A stretch of DNA of 64,000 bases from Emiliania huxleyi CCMP1516 (GCF_000372725.1 NW_005196900.1:311739-375738), one strand, 5' to 3'; positions 33,188 to 44,479 are shown, counted from the first letter of the stretch. The notes: generated from the sequence alone by a model not told the origin. Numbers and translations: made by a program.

Positions 33188-34104
33188 ATAATATATCGAC
33201 ACACCGCCCACTGCGAGGCAAACGCCCGCCGAAGGCAAAGTCGCCCGCCCGCCTGCCAAGGCACCGCCCGCCCAAAGGCTTATACGAAACCAGCCCGAGT
33301 TTAGTAACCGGCGTAACTAAGGTAAGATACATGTAAACGTCTCCGCAACACAAAGTGGTGGGGCAAGGGGGGGGGGCGACCCTCGCATCTCCACGCCCGG
33401 GACACGGGCAGAAACCCACACAGTAACCCGCGGTGGCATATACACCTTTCCTCGCCCACCCAAGGTGCAAGGAGCCCGTTCTTGAAACTTTGGCGTTTGT
33501 GGAGAGGATGGGCGGCAGGATACCCCCCGCCCGCCGCCCCGTCGCCGTCCCCCGCCCGCGCCCCCCCCCGGCCCGGGCGCCTCGGCCCGGCCTCGCGTGC
33601 GGGTCGCGGTCGTGCGCGGTGGGGGCTGGCGCTGGGGGCGCACCCCGCGCGCCCCGGCGCGCGCGCTCACATCAACGCACACAAGCCACACTCCAAGCAC
33701 AACGGTGAACCCGGTGTGCGTGTGCGTTTCGTGCGCGCACACACACATCAACACAAAACGTAGATACAGTAAACGGAGCGATACGCGGACGCACGCACAT
33801 GATCTCTGTGCGGCGGCACACGTCGTCTGCAGGTCCCCTCCAATCACACCGGGGCCGGCCGGGCCGCCGTAACAGACCCACCACACACAAACAGCCGGGC
33901 GGGAAGCGTGCGCCGCGTCGCCAGCAGCGTGGCTGCGGCGCCAGCGCGCGCGGCATTTGCGGCAGCGGCGCGCGGGTTTTGCGGGGGCGAGAGAGCGCGA
34001 GGGTGGCTGCCCTCGGCCCTCGCCCCTCACGGCCGCTCGCCGACAGGAGTAGTGATATGGAACCCAGCTAAGCTTATGTTGGGCTGCTCAGTAGGCGGCT
34101 GCCA
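33188..34104. repeat. intergenic region with a dispersed repeat
   Basis: 33320-33414 is the inverted copy of 20075-20162. The remainder is GC-rich with short CA-rich runs and no supported gene. Confidence 0.6.
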
Positions 34105-35858
34105 CTACTTGCTCTTGCCCGTCGGCACGCGCCGCTTGAGCTTGGTCTGCAGCAGCTCGCCCTCGGCGCGGCACCGCTCGAGCTGCATGCGCAGGTCGAG
34201 GCACTCCTGCCTCTCGCGGTCGAGGGAGAGCTTGCCGAGTCCCGCCTGGGCAAGGAGGGCGACTCAGCGGGCGAGTATGCTGCACTCCCTGTGGTGTGAA
34301 CAGCGTCTCTTCACGCCTCTAGCCGTGAACAGGTGCCGGGCGAGTATGCTGGCAGTGGGTGCGGAGGGGGTGGGCTGGTGGGAGGGAAGAGAGGGGAAGA
34401 GAATGTGCCCACGGCTGGCGGCGGGCGAGAGGGTGCTCCGTGTGAGGTGTGTCGCTGACTCGCTCCACGACGTACTGCGGTGGGGAGATGTGTGTATGCG
34501 GTGTGTATGCGGCGACTGTCACGACGACTGTCACGACGACAAACATGCAAGCCCCACCCCTGGCCACTGTTGTGAAGCCTGACTGTCACTGTGCGATGTC
34601 GGGGCCCGGGGTTGCGCGTCTCTGTGAAGTTGTGTGTCTCGCGCCTGCTTGAGGACGCCAACCTCCTGCTCCGCCTACGCGGAGAGGGGCGAGGCCCGGG
34701 CTCAGAACCTGGCTCTCGCCTGGTGGAGGAGTGGCAGCCTCCTGCTCCGCCTCGGCGCGCAGGTCCGCCTCGTGCGCAGCCAGCCGGTCACCCTCCCTCT
34801 CCTCCGCCTCGCACTGCTTCTTCAGCTCCAGCTCGCGCACGTACATCTCCTCCGACTTGCGCTTGGCAACCTGGGTTAGGGTTAGGGTTAGGGTCAGGGT
34901 CAGGGTTATCTGCACCCCCCCCCCCCCACCGACCACAGACACGCACCCACCCACAACGCTTCCCCCCACCGTCTCCCCTCCCCTCCCCTGGCCAAGCCCC
35001 TTGCCCACGGCAGCGCGCGCCTCAGCCTTCTGCCGCGCCGCGCTCGCCGCCTCGAGCTCCTGCTGGGCGGCAGCCATGCGCGCGTCGGCCGACGCCTTCG
35101 CAGCGCGCGCCTTGTCGATTCGCCCCTCGAACACGATCGTGACCAGCGCGCGGAACGAGAAGGTGAGCTTGCGGTGCCGCCAGTGCAGTAGCGACTTGCG
35201 CAGCTTGAAGCGCGCCATCAGCTCCTTCAGCTCCTTCTCGGCGCGCTCCTTCTCGGCCTCGACCTCGCGGTGCGTCTTCTGCACCTCCGACAGCTCCTTG
35301 TCCACAGTCGCGAGCGCCGCCTCCGCGTCCGCGCGCCGGTGCACTGCCGCATCGATGTCCGCCTCGGCGGCCTGCTGGCGCTGCGCCTCGCTCATGGCCG
35401 CCGCCTCCGCGTCGGTGACGCACAGCCTGCTCGTGCGGACCGCCTGCATCCACTCCACCATCTCCTTCTCCGTCTCCGCCGCGAGCACCACCGACTCGCC
35501 GCCCGAGTGCGAGAGCACAAACGTAAAGGGCCGGCCGTAGTAGCCGCCCTCGCCCGACTCGCGCACGTTCGCCTCCTCGAGGAGCACGACGCCGGAGGGC
35601 TTGTCGCGGAAGCCGGTGAAATCTTTGGGCGAGTTGAAGTACATCAGGATGTTGTCCCGCAGCACAAACCTGCGCAAGGTCCGCAGGGTGCATCAGATTC
35701 ACTGGCTCGGGGCGCGGGGAGAGACGCGCGCGGGCGCGCCAGCGGCGGTTCCATTTGTGGCCCTTTTCTTGGCCCCCGCCGAGCTTGGAGAGAAAGCCCT
35801 GCCGCGTCTGCAGCAGGCTCTCGACATCCCCGTCCGCGTCGCCGGGCATGGAGCACAA
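34105..35858 (-). CDS. PH-domain and coiled-coil protein
   Basis: Exons complement 34105-34245, 34645-34674, 34751-34870, 35009-35669, 35740-35858; 356 aa with consistent phases. An N-terminal PH domain binds phosphoinositides or proteins: QGFLSKLGGGQEKGHKWNRR, joined by splicing to WFVLRDNILMYFNSPKDF, and ending with the canonical Trp helix EKEMVEWMQAVRTS. The rest is a long coiled coil (e.g. EVEAEKERAEKELKELMARF) with a short basic C-terminus. Three of four introns are GC-AG; the 30-base exon 34645-34674 is flanked on its upstream side by an intron that starts with the same 14 bases. The 138-nt intron contains telomere-like repeats. TATAAA lies about 20 bases upstream of the start on the sense strand, and AAATTCTTTCC about 40 bases upstream. 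Confidence 0.85.
34873..34907. repeat. telomere-like (TTAGGG/TCAGGG)n inside an intron
   Basis: GGGTTAGGGTTAGGGTTAGG followed by GTCAGGG units, at the acceptor end of the intron 34871-35008 of the PH gene. Confidence 0.9.
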
Positions 35859-36004
35859 AGGGGGCGCTCTATAACGCGGTTTATAGCACAGGTCGGGAAA
35901 GAATTTCAGTACCGCGCTGGGTGTGGTGGCGGCTCCCTTCTGACTGCGAAAAGAGATAGGAAGAGGCAGACTCCCTAGGGTGGGCGACGGCTAGCGCATC
36001 ACAC

Positions 36005-36062
36005 TCCTCTCCTTAAAATCCCTGTGTGGTGGCGGCGTGCCGTCCTCCCATCCCTCCCTGAC
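36005..36062 (-). repeat. dispersed repeat (GGGAGGGATGGGAGG family), copy 3 of 3
   Basis: Inverted relative to copies at 5411 and 20518: TTAAAATCCCTGTGTGGTGG, CGGCGTGCCGTCCTCCCATC, CCTCCCTG. Confidence 0.8.
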
Positions 36063-36340
36063 CGCCAGACACCTACCTGCGACGTCTCCCCACGCCACCT
36101 CCGCTGCGGCTCAGGGCGCGCTGGCACGCCGAAGTCAACCTGAAGCGGCCAAGGCTAGCCCTACCATACCCCAAGCAGGTCTTCCAAGAGGCGGGGGGGT
36201 ATGGTCTCGAGGTCGGTTGCCTTGAAACATACCACACCCCCGGAAAAGGTTGGAACCCAGGCTGTCCAAGCTGTCGTCTTCCGACACGGCTATTTGCGCC
36301 AGCGCCCTTCTTCCTCGATCTCCCCCTCGAATCGCCACAA

Positions 36341-37447
36341 ATGACCGCCTTGCCAACCCCCGAGCGAATCATGGAGCTCGCTCTCACAACAACTCCGTCT
36401 GAGGCGTCGGTCGCGACTCCGTCGCCCGCCGCCCGAAAGAAGTGCGATGTCCTGCTTCTCATCAGCTCCGCCGCCGCCGCTGGCTACGAGCGCCGCCGCC
36501 GCGCGGTTCGCAGGACCTACCTGACGGCCTTGCGTGAGCAGCAGCTGCAGGGCACGGTCGAGTATCGCTTCCTCCTCGGCGAGCCGCCGACAGCGGAAGA
36601 GGGCGCGGCGCTCGACGCCGAGCAGGCCGAGTTTGGCGACCTGCTGCGCGTCTGCGTGCCGGAGAGCTACGAGACCATCTTTGCGAAGGTGGTCGCCGCG
36701 TGGCGCTGGGCCGTCGCCACGCACGACTTCGCCTTTTGGATGCACGCCGACGACGATTCGTACGTCCGGCTCGACTTGCTGCTCGGCTGGGTCCGCTCGC
36801 CGGCCGCCTCGCCGCAGGAGGGCGTGTACGCGGGGTACCTGTGGGACGGCTCCGACGGGCGGCGCACCAAGCCGCTCCGCGACCCCGCCCAAAAGTCGTA
36901 CATGCCGGTGGAGCAGTGGCCGCACGACTCGTACCCGCCCTTTGCGTCGGGCTGCGGCCATCTGATCGCGTGCGACCTGGTGGGCAAGCTGGTCGAGCTG
37001 TCGCCCTCGATGAGCTTCTTCCGCGGCGGCGTGTTCGACGTCGCCATCGGCACCCGCCCCGCCCGCCCCGCCCGCCTGTTCCTCCACCAACTGCACCGCC
37101 CTTTCCGCCCGGCAAAGCCCCAACGCCGCCGCCGTATGTTGTCCCCGCGCATCGTAGGGATCTACCTCGCCCGCCTCGCCGCCAGCGGCGCGGTTGCCAA
37201 CCTCCGGCTGGTGCACATCGAGGGCGTGCGGCCGTACCGGCCGCTGCCGCTCTTCCGCAGAGAGACGCTCGTGCAGCACTACATGCAGCCGGAGGAGTTC
37301 AGGCAGTTCCACGAGCGCGCCGTCGCGGCCGCGGCAGAGGCGGACGGCGGAGCGGGACCGGGAGGCGGAGCTGCGGCGCCGGAGAGTGAGCAGCGGATTG
37401 CGGCGGTCTACGACCTGTTTGTCCAGGCAAAGGTGCTGCGCCGATGA
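36341..37447 (+). CDS. GT31-like glycosyltransferase (beta-1,3-galactosyltransferase type)
   Basis: Transfers a sugar in the secretory pathway. Exons 36341-37049 and 37158-37447 give 332 aa. Family marks: VLLLISSAAAAGYERRRRAV near residue 38, the metal-binding DDD in WMHADDDSYVRLDLL, SYPPFASGCGHLIACDLV, and after the splice DVAIGIYLARLAASGA, which matches the ED-V-G-L block. The 108-nt intron is GC-AG and a multiple of three without a stop, so unspliced RNA would encode 36 extra residues (TRPARPARLFLHQLHRPF and so on). No signal anchor is seen after this start, so an upstream exon or start may be missing. Confidence 0.8.
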   Translation: MTALPTPERIMELALTTTPSEASVATPSPAARKKCDVLLLISSAAAAGYERRRRAVRRTYLTALREQQLQGTVEYRFLLGEPPTAEEGAALDAEQAEFGDLLRVCVPESYETIFAKVVAAWRWAVATHDFAFWMHADDDSYVRLDLLLGWVRSPAASPQEGVYAGYLWDGSDGRRTKPLRDPAQKSYMPVEQWPHDSYPPFASGCGHLIACDLVGKLVELSPSMSFFRGGVFDVAIGTRPARPARLFLHQLHRPFRPAKPQRRRRMLSPRIVGIYLARLAASGAVANLRLVHIEGVRPYRPLPLFRRETLVQHYMQPEEFRQFHERAVAAAAEADGGAGPGGGAAAPESEQRIAAVYDLFVQAKVLRR

Positions 37448-37650
37448 GGGGCTGCGAGGGCGCACAGATGGTGCGGAGCTTTCCGGCCTCGAGTGAGAAA
37501 ACGGCTCGTAACGCCGTACGGTACGTATGGACTTTGAGGGTGTTGACGGCGCGTATCTCTCGACGGTGTGTGAGCTGTGAGAGAGTGGAGAGCCGAGTGT
37601 AGCCGTATGTCATATACTGTTGCACATATACACAACGCTGCACAGAATCT

Positions 37651-38924
37651 CAGTTATCACCCGGGGGGGCCTGGACCGGCCTGACCGTGACGCGGCGTTC
37701 CCGCTAGCGAGTCGACCTTGCTCGAGAGGAGCTCCACGCGCAGCGAGAGTGCCTCCTGCGCCTCCATCACACACCGCACGCCGTCGCCGGCCGCGCGCCG
37801 CGCGGATGCCAGCGCGGCCGCAGCCTCCTCGGCCTCGTTCGAGGCGAGGGTAGCCGCCTAAGGCGCCACAAGCCGGGGGAGAAGTGGACAGTGGAGCGGG
37901 TGGAGGGGTGGCACTCACCACGAGGGGGCGGCCACCTGACGCGCATTGAGCTGGTCGGCCAGTTTCGGCTAGTCTCGGCCAGTCTCGGCCAGTCTCGGCT
38001 ACTCTCGGCTACTCTCGCCTGGCGCGCAGTGAGCACCGCCTCGTCTGCGACCCGCTCGGCGCTGGCGGCTCTCTCCTCGGCGGCGCGCGCCGTCTCCGCC
38101 GTCTCCACTGCCACCGAGACGGCCGCCGCCGCCGCCGCCGCCTGTGCCTGCTCTCGGAGGGAGGCCTCCTCCTGCAGCGCACTCCACAGTCGCCTGTGCT
38201 CCGCCGTCACCGCCGCCACCGCCGCCACCTGGTGTGAAGCCTGTAGTGAAGGAGCAGCGGCATGCTGGCGCCGCCTCGCCTCCGCCTCCGCCTCGCTCGC
38301 CTCCGCCCTTGCTTCCGCCTGCCTCATCGCCACCTTCTGCACAAGCTCTTCCTGATCCGCCGCGCCGCTGCACTCGAGCCGCGTCAGCCGCGCGCTCACC
38401 GCCGCCAGCTGCGCCTGCAATGCAGTTGCCGCCTGCTCCGCCGCTGCGGACGGCGAGGAGGGCCTGATGCCAGCGGCGGATGCAGCCTCCAGGGCTTGGA
38501 CCCGAGCCGTGAGCGCCGTCACTCTCGCCGAGTCGCTCGCGTCATCGATGAGCGCACGAAGGATCGCTACCGCCTCGCGGCTCGCTGCGCGCTCGTCACG
38601 CCACTGGGCTCGCATCATCTGAATCTCGCCACGCATTGACTCGTGCGCCTCGACGAGGCCCGCAACGGACTCGGAAAACACCTGCGGCAACTCCGCCACT
38701 GCCGCCGCCAGCGCTCCGAGCCGGCAGCTCAGCTGGTTGAGGAGTGCCCGCTGGTCGGCAACGTCCGCCGTCTCGTGCTCAGCCCACGCGTTTAGTTCGT
38801 GCACAGCTTCCCCAAGCCGCTTCAGCTCGGCACGAAAGGGCTGCTGCGCCTCGTGGTTGGCGCGAGCCCATGTGGGCGATGGCGACGGCGGCGGTTGGTG
38901 GCGGCGTCGCGCCGGGGCAGTCAT
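37651..38924 (-). CDS. coiled-coil protein of unknown function
   Basis: Exons complement 37651-37857 and 38019-38924; 370 aa. Almost the whole protein is Ala/Glu/Arg-rich coiled coil, e.g. MRGEIQMMRAQWRDERAASR and ARAEASEAEAEARRRQH. The GC-AG intron (161 nt) contains tandem GAGACTGGCC / GAGAGTAGCC units. The start is uncertain: the frame is open to 39077, and 38924 follows a TTCGGCTGATCTTATG that is a duplicate of sequence at 39122-39150. No family identified. Confidence 0.65.
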
Positions 38925-40001
38925 AAGATCAGCCGAACTGGTGGCGAGGCGGCCGACGATGGCGAGAGGGTCCGAGGAGGCGTAGTTGAGGAGGAGGTTC
39001 TGCAGCCGAACTGGGTGAGAAAAATAAAAGTGGGAAGAGAAGAAGCAAGAAAATTTTCTTTCTTTCTTTCTGGGCACGGGACTCTCCCCAGAAAAATAAA
39101 ATAAAAGGCAAGCAGGGCCCGGCAGTCATAAGATCACCGAACTGGTTAGAAAAAAGAAAACAATCAATCTCTGCGATAAACGGTGCCACTCTAACTCACT
39201 GCCCCAGGACACACACTTTAGCGGGTCCACCCCTCTAGGGTTCTGAGGGCCGGATTTTTCAAGAGCTTTTAAGAAATGAGGAGGCTTGGGGGCTTAGATT
39301 GCCATTTAAGAAATGAGGAGGCACGGGGGTCCCTCTTTTAAGACCGTTTAAGAATTCTTAAGACCGTTTAAGACCGTTTAAGAAAATCGGCCTCGGCCCT
39401 CGCCGGCATGCGTCGCTGGGTTCCGCGCCGTTTTCTCCCATACTGCCGTTATTAGGCACAAACCCGCCTCTGAAGACACATCTGTAAGTCTGGTGCACTG
39501 GCAGGAGCCATACTCGCATACGGGGCGCGTGCTGACTGTAGCCGGCTTCCCAGCCTCCGGCGTCTACCGGGAGCCTCCCGGACCATCGTGCATCGACCTC
39601 GGGAGCTCTCCCGAGGACCGTTTAAGCGTTTAAGACCGTTTAAGGAATCGGCGGCCCAGGCAGCCTAGCTTAAAATGGGCCATGGCCCGCTTTAATTAAG
39701 CCGTTTAAGCCGCAGGCGCCCCAGGGCCCACCCTTTTGAGCCTAGGGGTACCCTAAGCCGGGACACGCGGGTCCGCACAAGGCGCCTCATATTTCAAAAG
39801 ATCCTAAGATCGTGCAGGGCGGGGACACATGTCCCTAAATCCCATCTCGTCTCAGAGTTTGACCGTTTTATTTATTTGTTTGTTTACAGGCGCCTCACAC
39901 ATGGCTCAAGCGGGGGGGGCCCTCTCAAGCGCACTACGTTATCTCCCCGGAGGGTCCCCGCCCGAGCGGCGCGCGCTCGCCCTCCACGCTCTCGCCACAC
40001 C
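38925..40001. repeat. intergenic cluster of CGTTTAAG repeats
   Basis: From 39260 to 39720 the words TTTAAGA, ACCGTTTAAG and GCGTTTAAG recur at least ten times, singly or in tandem, among two AAGAAATGAGGAGGC repeats. GCAGTCATAAGATCA(G)CC GAACTGG is duplicated at 38920 and 39122. No gene supported. Confidence 0.6.
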
Positions 40002-40343
40002 ATGGCCACACAAGCACATCTCGCTGTACTCTCCGCCTCTCGGTCTCTTTTTTTGATTTCGTTTTTTGCATATACGGCTCTAAACACGCTTTTTGCGCGC
40101 GCGCGGTACGACCCTTCAACGAAAGAGTGGGAGGAGGAGGCTGTGGCGCCGATGCTAACGGCACGAGGGTACGTCAGCACGGCGGTGCTCGATGGCAAGC
40201 TCTACGCGGCGGGCGGCCAGGATGATGAGGCCGACCGCGCAACTTCCAACCTTTTGGAGCGGTACGACTTGGCTGCGAAAGCATGGGAGTTTGTGGCGCC
40301 GATGGCAACGCCACGCGAGTCTCACACCGAAAGTAGCCGCTGA
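40002..40343 (+). pseudogene. short kelch-repeat fragment with an N-terminal hydrophobic segment
   Basis: The open frame begins with a hydrophobic stretch (SLFLISFFAYTALNTLF), followed by little more than one kelch blade: MLTARGYVSTAVLDGKLYAA GGQ and LLERYDLAAKAWEFVAPM. A complete kelch propeller needs five to seven blades, and the frame ends after a partial third motif. Past the stop the sequence becomes G/C repeats and a GGGGTA run. Probably a truncated copy; a small functional membrane protein cannot be excluded. Confidence 0.55.
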
Positions 40344-40849
40344 GAACGGCGCCGACGCCGGCCCCGCCGCCGCCGCCGATGCCGCCGATGCCGTCGGCGC
40401 CGTTGGCGCCGTTGGTGTCGTTGGAGTCGTTGGTGTCGCTCGTGCCGCCGGCCTGGAAGCGGACGTCGATTCCCTCGCAGACGGCGGCGGGCATGTGCTG
40501 GGTCAGGTCCGGGAGCTGCAAATCGGGCAGCAGGCCAGCGGCGGCGAGCGGACGGCCTGCAAAGGGGTAGGGGTAGGGGTCGGGGTAGGGGTAGGGGTTG
40601 GGGTTGGGTTGGCGCGCCCCCGCTCTTTTCACTTTTGTGATTCTCGTCGCGGGTCGTTTCGGCCGAGGGCCGTGTGCCCGTGTCGCGTGAGGACGCGTGC
40701 GTGTGCTTTATCGCACAGCCGGCACAGTGCACAGACGCGATAAAAATTCTCTCGTCTCAGAGAGTTTGACCGTTTACATGTATTGTCGGGACGTTACCGC
40801 GCGCACACACGCGCACGCACGCACGCCCCGGTGCACCGCACCGTCACTC

Positions 40850-41818
40850 TCATCGCTCGGGCCTGAGGATGCCCACGCCGCCTGTGTCGACCCCCTCGCC
40901 AAACGTCTCCGAGCCGTGCACCGTGTATGTGTCGAACCTCTTCGTCGGGTCGTACACCTCGAAGCGCGAGTACGGGAACTTCTCCTTATTCCGCTCGTAC
41001 AGCCGCTTCTCCATCACCTTGCCCGCGTGGCTCTCGTCCTTCTCCACCCGCGAGTCCACAGGCCCCAGCCGCACGTCGTCGTGCACGTCGAACTGGAAGA
41101 GAGGCCCCGACTTGCCTCGCGCCTACGGGACGTGTCGCGGAGAGGACGACTTGTCGCGGACACGACGCGGCTGGCGGGTCCCGACTCTCTGCCGCAGGCG
41201 TGCCTTGTTGACGATAAGGTCGTAGAACGAGGTCGAGTGGGGCAGGATCAGGTCCTCCTTGACGTACATCAGGTCGCCCGGGGAGCAGTTGCGCAGCTCC
41301 TTGACCTGCTCGCGGCACTTGTTGAGGAAGGTCTCGATCGTCCAGCCCTTCTTCACCTTGGTCTCGTACCGGTGGCCGCGCCCGTCCCAAAAGGAGTATG
41401 TGACGCCAATCTCCTCCGCCTTCACCCGGTCCTGCTCCGCCTGCCACTCCGCCGCCAGCGCCGCCTTCTTGGCCTCCGCCGCCGCCTCGCGCTCCCGGTC
41501 CGGGAGGAAGCCGGTGTCGACCGAAGGGTTCTTCCCCAGCTTTGGGCGCTTGACCACCTCCTCCTCCCCCTCCTCCCCCTCGTCTTCGGCAAAAGAGAGC
41601 GTGCTCGCCGCCGCCCCCTTCTTCTTCTTCGACTTCTTCTTCTTCTTCTCATCGGCCGGCTCCGCCGCTTTCTCCAGCTCCTCCCGCCTGCGCGTAAATT
41701 CTGCCTTGCTCACAAGCCCGACCGTCGCCGAGGAGAGGGCCGCATTAACGTCGGCGGTGCCAGACGCGAACGAGGGTGGCACGCCTGGGCCACCGCTTGG
41801 GCCAGCCGAGTCTGCCAT
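40850..41818 (-). CDS. XAP5/FAM50 family protein
   Basis: Nuclear protein conserved across eukaryotes (plant homologue XAP5 CIRCADIAN TIMEKEEPER, animal FAM50A, linked to splicing). Exons complement 40850-41122 and 41204-41818 give 295 aa, close to the family length. Family blocks: [20 protein letters not shown], a lysine-rich nuclear signal ([10 protein letters not shown]), [51 protein letters not shown], then across the splice [18 protein letters not shown] and [20 protein letters not shown]. The 81-nt intron is GC-AG. Copies of AGAATTCTTTCT and TAAATTCTTCTTTC lie 100-190 bases upstream. Confidence 0.92.
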
Positions 41819-41914
41819 TCCTCGTCACTGCGGCGAAGGCGGAGAAGGAGGCGCAGAAGGCGGCGGCGCGGGCGGAGCCGGGCGGCGAGGGAGCAGACTA
41901 TCCAGCGGGGGCCC

Positions 41915-42066
41915 TAGAAAGAATTCTAGCTCGGACACCACCGGAGCCGCCTAAGCGACTCCGTTAAGAACGGCAATGCACTTAGCACCGTGAGAAAGAA
42001 GAATTTAGTCAAAACAACTCTCTCTCACAGCAGAAAGGCTCGACACAGGTGCGAACTGGCGCGTGC
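41915..42066. repeat. dispersed upstream repeat with CTCTCTCACAGCAGAAAGG
   Basis: Contains AGAAAGAATTCTAG, GCCGCCTAAGCGACTCC (inverted form of the 16212 element), AAAGAAGAATTTAGTC and TCTCTCACAGCAGAAAGGCT with CGACACAGGTGCGAACTGG. The last part repeats at 44512-44563. Confidence 0.75.
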
Positions 42067-42716
42067 TAGTACTATCGCAGGCACACCAGAGAAAGAAGAA
42101 TCAACCTCGCCAGGCGGGACCCTGTCCCTCGTTTGGCGTGTTCGTTTTATTTATTTATTTATTGGGGACACTAACACACTATAGATGGATAGTGCCCGAG
42201 AGCGAGGGGCCCGGAGGGGAGCACAAATAGGACGCCCAGCCTTGTGCCCTCGTGCCGCCGAGTGCGTATCCTATGCGAGAGAGATCCCCTGTGCCCTCCC
42301 CTTGCCCAGCCCTCAAACAAATGACCAGCCCTCTCCGCGCCGCGATGCCCCCCCAGATGTAGAGCGCTGTAGAGGCCTCTACACAGCGTGAAATGTCAGG
42401 AGCAAACTCTACCTCAAAAGCGGCGAGCGACCGAGGCGCGTTGCGCTTTCCAATGCTGCCCTGGCCTTCCTTCTCGTTGCCCGCCCAATGAATGGGTGGC
42501 AGGTGCCTCTGCTGCTGTGGAGTGGGAGTGGGATGCCTCACGGCTGCGACTGGCCGGCGCCGGCGCGTCAGCTCGGCTCGGCGAAGCAGGAATTATGGGA
42601 TTTCTTCTCCGCATGTACCTAGCCCGGATTTGCAATAAGGGCCGGGATTGTGGGAGAATTGATCCCTGCCGAGAAACTTGGCACCAAAACGTCCAACTCC
42701 AAGCTTCGCCTGGCAC

Positions 42717-43238
42717 ATGGGCCAGCTAGCCTCGAATCTGAGCGCGACCATCTACGAGCACCTCGCGCCACGCCCCCCTTCCCCGGGCGTCGTCCGTTAT
42801 CACTCTGTCTGGGTCGACGACGAGGGCGCCACGCACATTGAGCGGGAGCTGCAGTTTTCGCGACTGGAGGAGGCCGATTACTCTGCCTCTGGTACGCTCC
42901 AGCACGTGCGCAAGTTCACGAATCAGGACTTTGAGGTGACCGACATCGTGGTCACGCAGCAGATTGGCACCGACCAGTGGAACCACAGCCCCGCGCCGCG
43001 GTTTGTGGTCACTCTCGAGGGCTCGTGGTTCATTCGGACGAGCGACGGAGCACAGGTCGTGATGCGCCCCGGCGACGTCCTCTACCAGGACAACACGAGC
43101 ACCCACCCCGGCGCCCTTGACGGCACGCGCAACGCCAAGCACTACAGCGGGGCCATCGGCGGCCCGTGCAACCAGCTCATCATTCAGCTGGAGACGCCAC
43201 TGCGCACAAACAAGCCGGGAAGGTGGTCGGACGGGTGA
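42717..43238 (+). CDS. cupin-like protein, 173 aa
   Basis: A single beta-barrel cupin can be seen: RFVVTLEGSWFIRTSDGAQV followed by VMRPGDVLYQDNTSTHPGA, the second cupin motif with a likely metal-binding His. The first motif is less standard (QWNHSPAPRFVV). Upstream residues IERELQFSRLEEADYSASGT are not recognised. Enzyme activity is unknown; small cupins of this sort range from dioxygenases to binding proteins. The frame is also open to a Met at 42678. The gene ends about 140 bases before the tail-to-tail decayed ankyrin gene on the other strand. Confidence 0.75.
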   Translation: MGQLASNLSATIYEHLAPRPPSPGVVRYHSVWVDDEGATHIERELQFSRLEEADYSASGTLQHVRKFTNQDFEVTDIVVTQQIGTDQWNHSPAPRFVVTLEGSWFIRTSDGAQVVMRPGDVLYQDNTSTHPGALDGTRNAKHYSGAIGGPCNQLIIQLETPLRTNKPGRWSDG

Positions 43239-43250
43239 GGCCGACCCGCT

Positions 43251-44394
43251 CTACCAGATGCGCAGGGCCAGTCGCACCGCTCCATCGTGCTGTAATTTAT
43301 CACTCAGTGGAGCCGGTGCGAATTCCCTGCGCCCGTGCCAACAGCGCCACCGCCAGCCGCCACCGCTGTTGGTCTGCAACGAGACATCCGCGCCGCGCCG
43401 AAGAAGCGCCTCGGCCAGTTCCGCGTGGCCATTGCCCATTGCGATAATCAGCAGCGTCATGCCGCTCACGCGAGTGCCGCAAGCAAAGGTGTACTCGAAC
43501 CTCGCATCGACCCGCCCGCCGCTGTCGAGCCACACCAGCACCGTCGCCTCTTCGCCTCGCTCAGCCGCTTGCACGACCTCCTTTGGCACCGCCTCGCTGC
43601 CCGGTGCGGCCTCCGCACCGCCCTCGCCGCTCGAGGCAGAGGCCCTGGCACTGGCGCCCGCCGCCGCCTCGCCTGCGGGTGCGCCGCCCGCCCCTGCGCC
43701 ACCCGCCTCGGCCGACGGCGCCTTGCTCCGAGCTGCCGCCACCTCCCCGAGATGCGTTCTGAAAGCCTCGACGCACTCGGCGTGGCACTTCTCCTTGGCG
43801 TACTGCAGCGCCGTCTTGCCCGCCTCAGTGCGCAGCTTTATGTCTGCGCCCGCCCGCAACAAGCGGAGCACCACGGCGGGATGGTTGTGGAAAGCGGCGA
43901 ACATCAGCGCGGTGTCGCCCTGGTTGGCCTGCAGGTTGATCTCCGCGCCGCCGGATCAGCGTGTCGACAATCCGCTCGTGGCCTTGGTAGACGGTGGCCA
44001 TCAGCGCAGTGCCGCCGTCGCTGTTCTTCTGGTCGATCTCCGCGCCGTGCCGCAATGCCAGCTCGACCAGCTTCTCGTGGCCGTTCCCGGCGGCGAGAGT
44101 CAGCGCGGTGCCACCGTTGCTGGTCTGCAATGAGACATCCGCGACGCGCCGCAGAAGCGCCTCGGCCAGCTCCGCGTGGCCATTGGCCATCGCGATCATC
44201 AGCAGCGTCATGCCGCTCACACGAGTGCCGCAACCAAAGGCGTACTCGAACGTCTCGTCCACCCGCCCGCCGCCGTCGAACCACGATAGCACCGCTCCCA
44301 CTTGGCCATCCTCGGCGGCCTTCTGAATGCTCGCAGGGACGTCGACGCCGCCCTCCTCGAACGGCGAAGGCGGCTTGCCCGGCGCGGTGGACAT
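43251..44394 (-). pseudogene. frameshifted and 3'-truncated ankyrin gene
   Basis: Begins MSTAPGKPPSPFEEGGVDVP and carries ankyrin repeats (RVSGMTLLMIAMANGHAELA). The frame breaks near 43951 on the sense strand at CTGATCCGGCGGCGCGGAG, where the repeat consensus wants one base fewer; the following repeat NHPAVVLRLLRAGADIKLRT is in another frame. A second ankyrin block starts (GEEATVLVWLDSGGRVDARF), but is cut at SLQTNSGG, after which no repeat follows. Its organisation and sequence match the first part of the ankyrin/U-box gene at 5516, so the U-box end is missing. Upstream lies GAAAAAGAATTTAAAC. Confidence 0.75.
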
Positions 44395-44479
44395 TGGTCA
44401 GGGTTCGGGCCCAATGAAGCTACGTTCTCTTATGAGACCGGCGGGCGACACGAATGGGGAAGCTGGTCATTTCAGGCGA

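Noticed and set aside
33517-34071. Plus-strand open frames rich in Arg/Pro between the EF-hand and PH genes
   Set aside because: GC-driven open frames in several registers without domains or motif context.
41123-41203. XAP5 intron as another exon-copy case
   Set aside because: Only GCRCG is shared between intron start and exon start, which is no more than expected by chance around GC donors.
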